A stretch of 64,000 nt of DNA, from the NCBI RefSeq assembly GCF_014397255.1, contig NZ_CP060724.1:1595382-1659381 (forward strand), in the 5' to 3' direction. The translations under genes were made by a program, and so were the position numbers. Under the pieces are notes generated by a model that did no database searches, was not told where the DNA came from, and saw nothing but the letters and a program-made list of their open reading frames with translations. This DNA comes from Weissella diestrammenae. GTDB taxonomy: Bacteria > Bacillota > Bacilli > Lactobacillales > Lactobacillaceae. Shown in pieces: positions 1-8,663 of the stretch; the stretch's first letter is position 1; each line of letters starts with the position of its first letter.

Positions 1-414
1 ACTTAAGTTGGGTAAAATTGACGTAATCGGTGTTGAAATACCAGTGTATATGATACCTGTAATTAAATAGGTAATTAATGCATATATGACCTTACTGCTA
101 GTACTGATGTCAGGAGTGATAAATGATAGAGCTAAAAAAATACCAAATGGAACCGCCAGCCATAGGAACCACGGACGACTTTTACCATATTTAGAATGCG
201 TATGATCAATAATCAAACCCCAGATAGGTGCATCAAACGAATCAATGATTCGCGCAACCAATAAGATCATACCTGCCATTCCAACCGAAATACCAAAAAC
301 ATCAGTATAAAAATATAATATAAAGCTAGTCAATGTGCAGTACAATAGATTCCCAGCAGTATCTGTGCTGGCATATGCCAATATGTTTTTTAAACGCAAT
401 TTTGATTGATTCAT
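1..414 (-). CDS. GPH-family sugar:cation symporter (N-terminal part, cut by window edge)
   Basis: This is the N-terminal 138 codons of a glycoside-pentoside-hexuronide type symporter, a 12-helix major-facilitator protein that imports glycosides or pentosides with Na+ or H+. The start is the ATG at 414, with a GGAG ribosome site about 8 bases before it. Visible family features are the opening TAGNLLYCTLTSFILYFYTD-like first helix and an IDxxHSKYGKSRPW loop between helices 2 and 3, which closely matches the complete GPH protein at 31973-33352. It lies 14 bases downstream of the AraC regulator and is the last visible gene of that operon. The reading frame is open to base 1. The substrate cannot be read from the sequence. 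Confidence 0.9.
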   Translation of the reverse strand, partial: MNQSKLRLKNILAYASTDTAGNLLYCTLTSFILYFYTDVFGISVGMAGMILLVARIIDSFDAPIWGLIIDHTHSKYGKSRPWFLWLAVPFGIFLALSFITPDISTSSKVIYALITYLITGIIYTGISTPITSILPNLS

Positions 415-428
415 TTTTTTCCGCTCCT

Positions 429-1298
429 TTAAACTTTCTCACGATAATGTTCTCTAAAATCGCGAGGTGATAATCCCGTAACTTTTTTAAAATGATTTGA
501 AAACGAAATATATGATTCATACCCAACAATAGTTGAAATGCTTTTTAACAATACATTACTTTTTACTAAATACTCTTTAGCGACTTCAATTCTTAAATCA
601 TCTAGCACTTCTAATGGTGTTTTTCCATAAATTTGTCTTGAAACACGGGCTAAATAATTGATATGCAAATGAAAATGACTCGAAATATCTTGATTAGTTA
701 AATGCCGACAAATATTTTTTTCTAAATATAAATGGATTTTTTCGGCCAAAATTGTAACACGATCTTTTGTAAAGCCTTCATTTTCTATATATTTTAAGAA
801 TTTCAAAAATAATTCTTCAGTATGCCAAATTGCATCTACGTCTGTTTTTTCAGTACTACTTTGAATTTGCAGTAATAATTCGAAAATCAATTCTTGGTCG
901 AGAATTTCAGCCTGTTTTGGTAAATGTAGCGTGTAGTTTCTCTGATGGAAATGTAAATCAGGAATTGGTAGCATCGAAGTAAAGTGTTTAGGCCGATTAC
1001 TTTCTTCCCACTGGGCAGTTGTATAAATATGAATCCAAAAAAATTCAGTTTTTTCTTCACACGCCTGCCATGAGTAATGATGTTGATCAGGTAATAGAAT
1101 GAACATCTCGTTTTGCTTGATTGTGTAATTTAATCCAGCTTCAGATATGAACAATTGTCCTTTTTTTACAAAAATTAAATCAAAGTACCCTAATTTGTTT
1201 CGATCAGGATGCATCTGTCCAGCTTGAAAAGAGGTTAGATTCCCTTCGATAAAGTTTGGGAACGGCGGTAAAGCAATCGAAATGATTTTTTGTTCCAT
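429..1298 (-). CDS. AraC-family transcriptional regulator
   Basis: A 289-residue regulator with an N-terminal cupin-like sensing domain (about residues 1-150) and a C-terminal double helix-turn-helix domain (about 185-285). The second HTH carries the AraC signature, ending in ISTIVGYESYISFSNHFKK and GLSPRDFRE. The frame could begin at a TTG four codons upstream, but that TTG sits inside the GGAGGG ribosome site, so the ATG at 1298 is the better start. It lies between the DUF5695-type gene and the GPH symporter in the same direction and probably activates them in response to an oligosaccharide. The ligand is not known. Confidence 0.92.
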   Translation of the reverse strand: MEQKIISIALPPFPNFIEGNLTSFQAGQMHPDRNKLGYFDLIFVKKGQLFISEAGLNYTIKQNEMFILLPDQHHYSWQACEEKTEFFWIHIYTTAQWEESNRPKHFTSMLPIPDLHFHQRNYTLHLPKQAEILDQELIFELLLQIQSSTEKTDVDAIWHTEELFLKFLKYIENEGFTKDRVTILAEKIHLYLEKNICRHLTNQDISSHFHLHINYLARVSRQIYGKTPLEVLDDLRIEVAKEYLVKSNVLLKSISTIVGYESYISFSNHFKKVTGLSPRDFREHYREKV

Positions 1299-1319
1299 AA
1301 AGCCCTCCAAATGAACAAC

Positions 1320-3688
1320 CTATTTCAGCTCATCTTCATTAATTTTAATTTGATGATTATTATCTGTGATTCCAATTTTCTTTAGCATCGATGATTTTAT
1401 TAAATAAACTTCTGCTTGGTATGGCGTAAAGCTAGTTATAATAATTTGATTATTCTGATAAGAATAAGTTCCATTAATCACCTGAAGGTCATTATCTTCA
1501 TAAATAACAAAAGTTTTTTGACCGATGCCGTCAAGATATGCAACAAGTTCTTCCCCATATCCCAATCAGATGTTTTCTCATTTCCAGTAAAGAGTCTTTT
1601 GAATATGCCACCATCTTGGTGGAAGGTAGCTTGTCCAAATCGCGCACGAGACAAATCTGGCCGATTTATATGTGGGCCAGCAACTGAATATGTCGAAGCG
1701 GCCATTCCAGTCGAAATGGGTGTCGTTGCGGTTGCGTTATTGTCATAACAATACAAAATACCTGGTAGTGAGCGATAGCTTGCTTTTAAATATTCAATGT
1801 TATTATTCAACTCAAAGACCTTATACGCCGAGGCTGACGTAATTCCACCCCATAACGAATGAATCATATAGCTTAATGCTTCCCACCAGCGATCCGGATT
1901 TTGTGCTCTAAAGTCATTCGAAATACCGATGTTTGCTAGCAATAATTCGCCATACAATTCAGCGCTTTCTTTTTGTTTAGCTGAACTCATTGCGCCAGCA
2001 GTTGGGCCAAATCCAGCATTGTCATAGAAATGCTCGGTAATTGCAGCGTTATATGTTTTACTTTGACTAGCAATTCTTCGCGTTGTTTTTGTCCAAAGTT
2101 CATTTATCTTATGATATTCATCGGTTAAATGGTGCGCCTTTAATTTATTTAAAAGTGAATCAATATATAAAAAGTACACACCTAGCATTTGCGCTTCTTC
2201 TTTACCTCTGTCTGTTTCATGTAAGTCGGGATCAACACGCAATTCAAAAACGTCTGCTGCCCATTTTAAATACGTATTAGGTTGATTGATTTGTAATACG
2301 TCTTCATCAAATTCTGACAAAAGATAGAAAAGGTGTCCAATATACTCAAAATCCATACATCGGTAAAAGCTACCATATAGGAATGCAGGTGTTCTTAAAT
2401 CACCATCTTGAAACCATTTCTGTTTAACATAGTGAACAGCACTTGCTTCGACTTGTTGGACTTGTTGTATATTTAATTGACCTAATAAATTCTTTTTAAG
2501 AATTAAATTTAATTTTCCTAATGACTCCCCTTGATTGGAAACTGGCGTAAACGCATATGGTACTTCACCATCTGGCCCTAAATAAGAATGAGTTGATAGA
2601 TAATCAACCCTAGTTTCAAGTAGTTGATCCAATGGTGGCATTACATTCAATACAATAAAGTCTGAAGTACCATCGTCAAAAGTAAATTCGATTTTATGCT
2701 CGCCTAACTGATCTGAGACAAATGTCAACTCAAAATTGTCAGTGCCTTTTTTGACCAAATTTTGATTGAGCAGTCTTTTTGTTTGACCGTTTCTACCAGA
2801 AATACTTTTAACGGTAATTACCCGACGCTCGGCACTATCAATTTTGATATGAATTTCCTGGCCGATTATACTCAACGGATCAAACACAATGACTGGGTGA
2901 TGTGCAGCTTTTGCGTTCTTGTAAAATTCATTAGTATTATCATTAACATTCATAACATACTGCCATACTTGACATTCATCAGGACCAAGGGTGATATCAC
3001 TTTGGCTATATATCCAGTCGTTCGGATTATTATTTTCATCATAACCACCTGCCAATATCAATTGATGAAATAACATGCCGTCTAAGGAAGGCGATACATT
3101 CTCGAAAAATTTATTGTCATAATCACAATAAGTACCAATAGATTTTGTTTCACCTTTGATTTGATATAGTCCCAAACTCATTCCAGCATTATCACGTCTG
3201 ACAAGATTAAGTTTTGTAAAGTTAGTTGAAATCGATGGGAAAACAGCTGTTGATTGATGCATATTACGTGCAACATTTTTGTCACGGAACATGATATAAG
3301 CAAACGAAATCCACACGCCAAAATAATTGACAGTCAAGGCACTGCTTGTCAGATTGATTAGCTTAATGGTCCACACTAACTGCCCTTCTTGATCCAAAAA
3401 ATAATCGAATTCAACTTTTACAAGTTTTTCAATCGTGTAAATCACACTGATATTTTGATTGTTTTGCAAAATTTGAGGGCCCATTTGATAACTTTCAAAC
3501 GTATTTCCATCAATCGTCAACTTAAACTGGCCGAATAATTTATTTGAATCATTGTAATCATTTTGTTTCAGATATTGATTGTCAATGACCCAATTCATAT
3601 GATATTGGTCTTCTTTCATGATTAATGATTTAATGTACCCTGCTTTAGCAACTTCTAATTGTATCTTATCATTTTCAATCACTGTCAT
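1320..3688 (-). pseudogene. DUF5695-type carbohydrate-locus protein, broken by one frameshift
   Basis: The gene would encode about 789 residues but its frame breaks near the 3' end. The first 700 or so residues read from ATG 3688 (GGAGG site just upstream), and the tail reads in another frame from about 1565 to the stop at 1320. Adding one G to the three-base run at 1561-1563 joins the two parts as SDWGYGEELVAYL. The N-terminal half is beta-rich. The C-terminal half is helical, with a conserved stretch around FGPTAGAMSSAKQKESAELYGE, then RWWEALSYMIHSLWGGITSASAY and NATATTPISTG, which looks like an alpha-barrel glycoside-hydrolase or lyase fold. The DUF5695 label is from memory. No signal peptide is seen, so a cytoplasmic role on imported oligosaccharide is inferred. 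It is first in an operon with AraC and GPH genes and follows a cre site. Confidence 0.7.
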
Positions 3689-3730
3689 ACCTCCATATTG
3701 ATGACTATGAAATATATTCTAGCATTATTT

Positions 3731-3744
3731 TGATAGCGCTTACA
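3731..3744 (-). promoter_or_regulatory. Candidate cre (CcpA) site
   Basis: TGATAGCGCTTACA matches the catabolite-responsive consensus TGWAANCGNTNWCA with one mismatch. It lies 43 bases upstream of the DUF5695-type gene, suggesting that this sugar operon is repressed by CcpA/HPr-Ser-P when preferred sugar is present. A similar, perfect site precedes the other GPH operon (33404-33417). Confidence 0.7.
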
Positions 3745-3860
3745 TTGGTAATGACAAACAAAAGTTATTCAAATTAACACAAAGTAATTTATTCGTATCC
3801 TGCGTTTAATATTTGCTTAACACCTAAACCGCTTCTGTGACTAGTCGTTTATGTGCTACA

Positions 3861-3893
3861 AAAAGGCCATTGTGTAGTCCACAATGACCTCTT
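3861..3893 (-). terminator. Rho-independent terminator after the Rrf2 operon
   Basis: Arms AGGTCATTGTG and CACAATGGCCT (minus strand, one mismatch, short loop) are followed by TTTTTG. It lies 35 bases after the stop codon of the Rrf2 gene. Confidence 0.85.
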
Positions 3894-3927
3894 ATTATTT
3901 ACATGAGTCTAGTGTTGTATTAAGCCA

Positions 3928-4383
3928 TTAGTGCCACTCAACTTTACCAGCTTGAAAGGCATCCGCTTCCAATAATTCTGATAAGAATACGTTACCTAAA
4001 GTTTGGATATAATTTTTTTCTGCAGATAATAATACTTGTGAAATGAATTTTTTGCTCTCATTGATGTGGTTTTGGTTCTGAAAGACCTTATTTGCTAGAT
4101 TTGATGGGGTAAATTGAATAACTGGGGTATCTTCAATTGCAAGTAGAATATCAGCGAGGGCTATTTCATCTGCACGTTTCAATAGTGTATAACCACCGTC
4201 TTTTGATGCATTTGACTCGATGAGCTTTGCCACGACCAATTTGCGTAACGTTTTTTTTAATGAAGAGTCAGATATGAGCAAAAGTTCGCTTAATCGAGTA
4301 CTTTTAATGCTCGTATGATTTATTTGCGTCGCCAAAACGATTAAAACAAATATGCTGATTTCAAAATCTTTTGGTAATTTCAT
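3928..4383 (-). CDS. Rrf2-family transcriptional regulator
   Basis: A 151-residue winged-helix regulator. The recognition region (about residues 25-60, LSELLLISDSSLKKTLRKLVVAKLIES) and the wing followed by GGYTLLKRADEIALADILLAIE are typical of Rrf2/IscR/NsrR-like proteins. It has no cysteines, so it is not an Fe-S sensor of the IscR type. Its start overlaps the stop of the NAD-binding protein gene by four bases (ATGA), so the two are translationally coupled. The near-perfect promoter and dyad at 4986-5025 are the likely site of autoregulation. Such regulator/SDR pairs often respond to oxidants or electrophiles, but the signal is not visible here. Confidence 0.88.
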   Translation of the reverse strand: MKLPKDFEISIFVLIVLATQINHTSIKSTRLSELLLISDSSLKKTLRKLVVAKLIESNASKDGGYTLLKRADEIALADILLAIEDTPVIQFTPSNLANKVFQNQNHINESKKFISQVLLSAEKNYIQTLGNVFLSELLEADAFQAGKVEWH

Positions 4384-4955
4384 GGCAATCTCACCAAGTC
4401 ATCTATTAATTGGTTAGCTAAAACTGACACCTTAATTGGTTTAAATTTTTTTGAAAATTTGCTCATGAATTTGAGAATTGGCACCATTTTAGTGATATTA
4501 TCTTTTCGACCACCGCCATAGACAATCGTTGGCTCTACAACACTTAAACGTATTTCTGATGCTTGCAGCATCTCAATGATTTCAGACTTAATGTCAGTGA
4601 ATGATTTAGGGCCTAATTTACCACCAATTATACCCATTGCAGATACCTGATAATGTCTGGCTAGTTGCAACATCATCTGAGCTGGCTTGACATTAATATC
4701 AATTAATTCTTTTTTATTTTTTTCGGGTCGCCCAATCAAATCAATAATATAATCAACTTTTTTTGGTAACTGTCCAATCATCTGCGCTGTATTACTCAAA
4801 TCTGCTTGAATGACTTGAATTTGACGGTTGTTGAAATTGTTTACGTTGTTTCGAGAAATGATAAAGAAACTAACCTGCGGATCACGCTTTAACCATGCTC
4901 GTGTTATTTCACGTCCAATATAGCCAGTACCACCTAATAGAACGACATTTGTCAT
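4380..4955 (-). CDS. NAD(P)-binding atypical SDR/NmrA-like protein
   Basis: A 191-residue Rossmann-fold protein. The N-terminal GGTGYIG is the dinucleotide-binding loop, followed by a basic SRNN after the second strand, which favours NADP. EPTIVYGGG near residue 145 resembles the extended-SDR substrate region. It lacks the C-terminal substrate domain of full-length extended SDRs (about 300 residues), so it belongs to the short atypical group used as redox sensors or reductases. It is first in an operon with the Rrf2 regulator, with an AAGGAAG ribosome site. The substrate is unknown. Confidence 0.82.
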   Translation of the reverse strand: MTNVVLLGGTGYIGREITRAWLKRDPQVSFFIISRNNVNNFNNRQIQVIQADLSNTAQMIGQLPKKVDYIIDLIGRPEKNKKELIDINVKPAQMMLQLARHYQVSAMGIIGGKLGPKSFTDIKSEIIEMLQASEIRLSVVEPTIVYGGGRKDNITKMVPILKFMSKFSKKFKPIKVSVLANQLIDDLVRLP

Positions 4956-4985
4956 ATTTAATTACTTCCTTATTTTAAATAATGC

Positions 4986-5025
4986 TATCCATAGAAATTA
5001 TAATTCCACGGATAACGAATGTCAA
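4986..5025 (-). promoter_or_regulatory. Consensus sigma-A promoter with overlapping operator (Rrf2 operon)
   Basis: On the minus strand, TTGACA (5020-5025) and TATAAT (4997-5002) are separated by exactly 17 bases. An inverted repeat, TATCCATAGAA/TTCCACGGATA (arms 4986-4996 and 5004-5014, 9 of 11 paired), is centred on the -10 box. Its position, length and symmetry fit an Rrf2 dimer that blocks RNA polymerase. The rest of the 4956-5263 gap shows no gene. Confidence 0.8.
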
Positions 5026-5263
5026 ATTCAAGTATATCTAAGTATGTTAATTGCCAAATCAATATATTATTAAGCATAAATGGAATCTCAACATTATTTT
5101 GTCATAAGTTGGCAGAATCCTTTTAAATTTGCTTTTCTAATCCACTTAAAGGTTTTATTTAATACGAAATATTATTTTTGTTCAATTGTCTTAAAAAGAA
5201 TTTGACTCAATCAAAAAATCCGACATAACGAATCCTAGCTACAGTCATAGTAATGAATACCAT

Positions 5264-5608
5264 TTATTTAATATTTTTCAGCGCATTCTTTGCAATTTTT
5301 TGTTGATCCGCCGTGCCTTCTTTTGCAAATCTTTCAATAATATGCCGTTTTTTTGAACGTTCCTGCATGACGCCCATACCATTGATATGGTTAATATGTT
5401 GATACGTATCGATACTATTAATTAATTCTACATAGTCATTTTTAACAATGTACAAATCAATCTGTTCGATTAGGATTTCATCAGTTGTATATTGTCGCAT
5501 TGCATGCAAATCATCATTACTCAAATCAGTAACTGTGAGAACGCGATCAACGCCAAATTGTGCTAGCATCATACCTCGTAATTGTTGGTTTAGTTCCTTT
5601 GTGTTCAT
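5264..5608 (-). CDS. Uncharacterised 114-residue protein under SAM riboswitch control
   Basis: Not recognised. The start is ATG 5608, preceded by GGGAG; the longer frame back to 5632 has no ribosome site. The protein is soluble, has no cysteine or signal peptide, and is rich in Asp, Gln and Ile, with a basic C-terminus (ERSKKRHIIERFAKEG and KIAKNALKNIK). Predicted structure is largely helical. It is the only gene between the SAM-I leader (5656-5798) and the next promoter, so its expression should rise when S-adenosylmethionine is low. That suggests a link to methionine, SAM or sulfur metabolism, but no catalytic motif supports a particular role. Confidence 0.8.
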   Translation of the reverse strand: MNTKELNQQLRGMMLAQFGVDRVLTVTDLSNDDLHAMRQYTTDEILIEQIDLYIVKNDYVELINSIDTYQHINHINGMGVMQERSKKRHIIERFAKEGTADQQKIAKNALKNIK

Positions 5609-5655
5609 GGCAAAACTCCCGTTTAACGTCACGTGGACAGAATTTTACCAATTAA

Positions 5656-5798
5656 AAACCGCATTCGGAAATACGAACGCGGTTTAACTCGATACGTATA
5701 TCCGTTTACAGTGGAGCACCTTGCCGAATCGGTAGGTTGCTGCTGGGTCAAAGTGTGTAACCACTCGCCAGCTCTTGATATTGCGATATTTAATTGAT
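5656..5798 (-). ncRNA. SAM-I (S-box) riboswitch with terminator and antiterminator
   Basis: Minus-strand leader. P1 is formed by ATATC (5777-5781) and GATAT (5698-5702). It is followed by AAGAG, then P2 with GCTGG (5768-5772) pairing CCAGC (5742-5746), the conserved GCAACC (5735-5740) and AAGGTGCTCC (5713-5722), all hallmarks of the S-box aptamer. Downstream, AAACCGCGTTCG/CGAATGCGGTTT (5656-5685) plus TTTTTAATT is a terminator. CGGATATACG (5695-5704) contains the P1 3' strand and can instead pair with CGTATTTCCG (5666-5675), disrupting the terminator. This is a classic transcriptional OFF switch. Assignment is by eye, without a covariance search. Confidence 0.82.
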
Positions 5799-5804
5799 AT
5801 GGGT

Positions 5805-5833
5805 AGTATAATTCCGCCCTGTTTTAAAGTCAA
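5805..5833 (-). promoter_or_regulatory. Promoter of the SAM riboswitch transcript
   Basis: TTGACT (5828-5833), a 17-base spacer and TATACT (5805-5810) on the minus strand. It places the transcript start near 5798, just ahead of the aptamer P1 helix, and separates this gene from the TetR gene ending at 5863. Confidence 0.8.
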
Positions 5834-5862
5834 TAGTGTATTGATTATATACAAAGCCTTAC

Positions 5863-6492
5863 TTAATCCGACAAACTGCGCAGAACACTTTGTGCAATTT
5901 TGTCAGCTGTCGTATTAATATCGTATGCTTCAGTTGGTGCGAGTCTTGTCATCCGAATAAACTCAAACACAAGTTGACCAGTCATTAATCTCAAAATATC
6001 GATTGTATCTAAGTCACTATGTGCCCCTAGTTGTTCGGCTATATTTAGCATGTTATCAACAATTGGTGCGAGTTTAGTCTTTAATTGCCCAAGTAATACA
6101 TCATTGACCATCAATTCGCTGACTAAAATTTTTAGTATATGACGATTGGTATAAACAAAGGCCAGACGATTGCGGATTGCTTCATTAATTGTTTGAGCGA
6201 ACGATCCATTTAATGGTAATTGATGGTTAATAAAATTATCTGCATACATAGGAATCAATTGATTAATTAATGGATCAAGAACGGCATCTAATAACAATCG
6301 CTTAGTTTTGAAATATTTGAAGATGGTTGCCTCGCTCATCCCGGACTCTTGAGCAATACTAGCTGTAGACGTACCATCATACCCATATTTAGCAAATAAC
6401 TTGATTGCCGCTAATAATACTTTCTGCTTGCCAGCGGGCATTTTATCATCAACCATCCACTTAGAATAATCATCTAAAATTTTTTCTGACAT
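5863..6492 (-). CDS. TetR/AcrR-family transcriptional regulator
   Basis: A 209-residue repressor with an N-terminal HTH at about residues 22-66 (KVLLAAIKLFAKYGYDGTSTASIAQESGMSEATIFKYFKTKRLLL), which is the TetR signature. The C-terminal ligand domain is all-helical and divergent. It is third in an operon after the ABC ATPase and permease genes, 27 bases downstream of the permease. It probably represses the operon through the perfect 18-base palindrome at 8353-8370, being induced by an exported compound. Confidence 0.93.
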   Translation of the reverse strand: MSEKILDDYSKWMVDDKMPAGKQKVLLAAIKLFAKYGYDGTSTASIAQESGMSEATIFKYFKTKRLLLDAVLDPLINQLIPMYADNFINHQLPLNGSFAQTINEAIRNRLAFVYTNRHILKILVSELMVNDVLLGQLKTKLAPIVDNMLNIAEQLGAHSDLDTIDILRLMTGQLVFEFIRMTRLAPTEAYDINTTADKIAQSVLRSLSD

Positions 6493-6519
6493 ATACGCCC
6501 CAATCTAAAATATAATAAT

Positions 6520-7608
6520 CTATACGCGGCGATACCGCTTTAGGCCCACAATATTAATAAAAGTTAAGCCTACTATAAATATTAGCAGAATTAACAAATC
6601 AAACCAAATGTTGGTCAATCCCTGTCCGGTCATAATTACTTGGTTTAAAGCATCACCAGCATATTTCATTGGCAAAATATTGGCAAACCACTGCAACCAA
6701 TTTGCCATGCCATCTAATGAAATCAGGCCTGAAAAGAAAATCTGGGGCACGACGATGATGGGAATGAATTGCATCATCTGAAATTCCGATTTAGCAAACG
6801 TTGACATTAGGATACCAAATGACAATGCAACCAGAGCTAACAGAATATTAATTAACATAACTAGGCCTAATGCCCCAGCTACTTCGACATTTAAAATAAA
6901 GATTGTGAATGTGACAATGACGAGTGTCTGTAAAATAGCTAAAATTCCGTAGCTTAACAGATAACCTAAGACAATTTCTGAGCGTTTAACAGGTGTCGCT
7001 AAGAGTCTGGTCAATGTGCCAGTTGTACGTTCTTTTAGAAGCGCCATCCCAGAAATAAGAAAAACAAACAGGAAGACAAAGAAGCCCATTAAAATTGGTA
7101 GTATTTTATCAAAGTATGTTGTCTTGGCATTGCCATATAAATAGATATTCTTAAAAACCTTTGTCTGCGAAACATTAGCTGAATTATTATTCTTCTGACC
7201 TGCAGGTAATTGCGCTTGTAAGTTATTCATCTGATTCATAATCATAGCGGATTTTAGAACATTCTTAATGGTAGCAGTTTTTGACGGATCAATGTTAGCG
7301 TATGTCACCGTAAATTTTTTCTTATTATTGACCATATACGCATCAATTTTTTCTTGATTGATCGCTTTCTTTGCATTTGATTGGTCAGAATATTTTTTTA
7401 CATGTACGCCTTTCCCCGAATTCAATTGATGAATCAATGTTTGTTCAACATTAACGGCACCGATTTGGACATTAACCTGTGAATTAGTATTAAAAACAAC
7501 TTTCATCAAAGTCAGTACAAGTAAAGGTGCTAAAAACATTAACGCTAGTGTCCGTTTGTCCCGCAAAAGTTCTTTAAGGACGCGAATTGTTATTGATAAA
7601 AATCTCAT
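6520..7608 (-). CDS. ABC-2 type exporter permease
   Basis: A 362-residue membrane protein with one N-terminal helix (about 20-40), a large extracytoplasmic region (about 45-165) and five C-terminal helices (about 170-355). The loop LLKERTTGTLTRLLATPVKRSEIVLGYLLSY is the ABC-2 coupling signature of YhgE/YhfI-like drug or polymer exporters. Its ATG overlaps the stop codon of the ATPase gene by one base, showing translational coupling. It forms an exporter with the ATPase at 7608-8330. The substrate is unknown; the TetR partner suggests toxic small molecules. Confidence 0.92.
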   Translation of the reverse strand: MRFLSITIRVLKELLRDKRTLALMFLAPLLVLTLMKVVFNTNSQVNVQIGAVNVEQTLIHQLNSGKGVHVKKYSDQSNAKKAINQEKIDAYMVNNKKKFTVTYANIDPSKTATIKNVLKSAMIMNQMNNLQAQLPAGQKNNNSANVSQTKVFKNIYLYGNAKTTYFDKILPILMGFFVFLFVFLISGMALLKERTTGTLTRLLATPVKRSEIVLGYLLSYGILAILQTLVIVTFTIFILNVEVAGALGLVMLINILLALVALSFGILMSTFAKSEFQMMQFIPIIVVPQIFFSGLISLDGMANWLQWFANILPMKYAGDALNQVIMTGQGLTNIWFDLLILLIFIVGLTFINIVGLKRYRRV

Positions 7609-8330
7609 CAGTTTGTCTCCTCTACTTTTAAGAATACTTCTTCGATGGAATTAACTTGATATTGTGTTTCCAGATGCTGTGGCGCATCATTTGCAATAAG
7701 GCGCCCGTCTAGTAGCAGTGCAACACGATCTGTCAATTCTGCTTCATCCATGACGTGAGTTGTCACTAGTATGGCGTGTCCTTTATCCCGCATCGATTGT
7801 AGTTCCGACCAAATTTGACGTCGAAGCGCCGGATCGATTCCCACAGTCGGTTCGTCAAGAATCAATATTTGTGGGTCACCCAGTAAGGCAATTGCAAGTG
7901 ACAATCGACGTTTCATACCGCCAGAAAACTGGCTCACCATTCGATCCAAATATGGTATTAGATTAACGACCTTTGCTACTCGTGTGACTTCCGCTTGACG
8001 ATTACCACGTGAAATACCCTTCATATCTGCAAAGAAGTTGAGATTCTCGCGAGCAGACAGGGTTTCATAAAGTGCATCTGACTGTGCCATATAGCCTAAA
8101 TCAGCCAATACTTTTCGATTTGGCATCAATTCTGCCATGACAGTCGCATGTCCCTCGTCGGCTTTAATCATCCCAAGTGCAATATTGATGATCGTGGATT
8201 TACCTGATCCACTTGGACCAATGAGGCCTACAATTTCACCTGAATTCAGGTGAAATGAAACATTATCAAGAATAATTTGATCACTATAATGTTTATGAAT
8301 ATTCGTTAATTCAATCATTTGTTTTGTCAT
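7608..8330 (-). CDS. ABC-2 exporter ATP-binding protein
   Basis: A 240-residue ATPase. Walker A GPSGSGKST is near residue 40, the ABC signature is FSGGMKRRLSLA, Walker B is ILILDEPTVGIDP, and the H-loop is TTH. The reading frame extends to 8369, but those upstream codons overlap the palindromic operator and the transcript start, so ATG 8330 is taken as the start. It is the first gene of the ATPase-permease-TetR operon. It powers the permease at 6520-7608. Confidence 0.93.
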   Translation of the reverse strand: MTKQMIELTNIHKHYSDQIILDNVSFHLNSGEIVGLIGPSGSGKSTIINIALGMIKADEGHATVMAELMPNRKVLADLGYMAQSDALYETLSARENLNFFADMKGISRGNRQAEVTRVAKVVNLIPYLDRMVSQFSGGMKRRLSLAIALLGDPQILILDEPTVGIDPALRRQIWSELQSMRDKGHAILVTTHVMDEAELTDRVALLLDGRLIANDAPQHLETQYQVNSIEEVFLKVEETN

Positions 8331-8352
8331 TATCAAACCCGTCTTTTTAGTG

Positions 8353-8378
8353 AGTGAGTAATTACTCACTAAATTGTA
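8353..8378 (-). promoter_or_regulatory. TetR operator and extended -10 promoter of the ABC-2 operon
   Basis: A perfect palindrome, AGTGAGTAATTACTCACT (8353-8370), lies directly downstream of an extended -10 box, TGCTACAAT (TACAAT at 8373-8378, minus strand). The transcript start would fall inside the palindrome, the position expected for TetR-type repression. No good -35 box is seen, as is usual for extended -10 promoters. Confidence 0.82.
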
Positions 8379-8408
8379 GCATGTTATTTGTTACATGGCC
8401 AGTAATTT

Positions 8409-8443
8409 GAAAAAAAATAAAAGCCATGACTTTTGTCATGGCT
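8409..8443 (-). terminator. Rho-independent terminator after the RelB-like gene
   Basis: AGCCATGAC/GTCATGGCT forms a perfect 9-bp stem (8422-8443), followed on the minus strand by TTTTATTTTTTTT. Confidence 0.88.
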
Positions 8444-8663
8444 AAATATATAAAATTGTCATCTTATCTTAAAGTAGACTCATTCAAAAGTTGATTGTTT
8501 GAGCGCTCACTTTGACATCTAACAAATGTCTCAAGTTACTCTCCCCCTGATACATAACTTGATTGTTACTTATTATGACATTTACTAAGTTTATCGGTCG
8601 ATAATCAGGATAGATGCGACTAATAGGCAATACGAAATCAATCTTTACACTTCAAATGCATCG

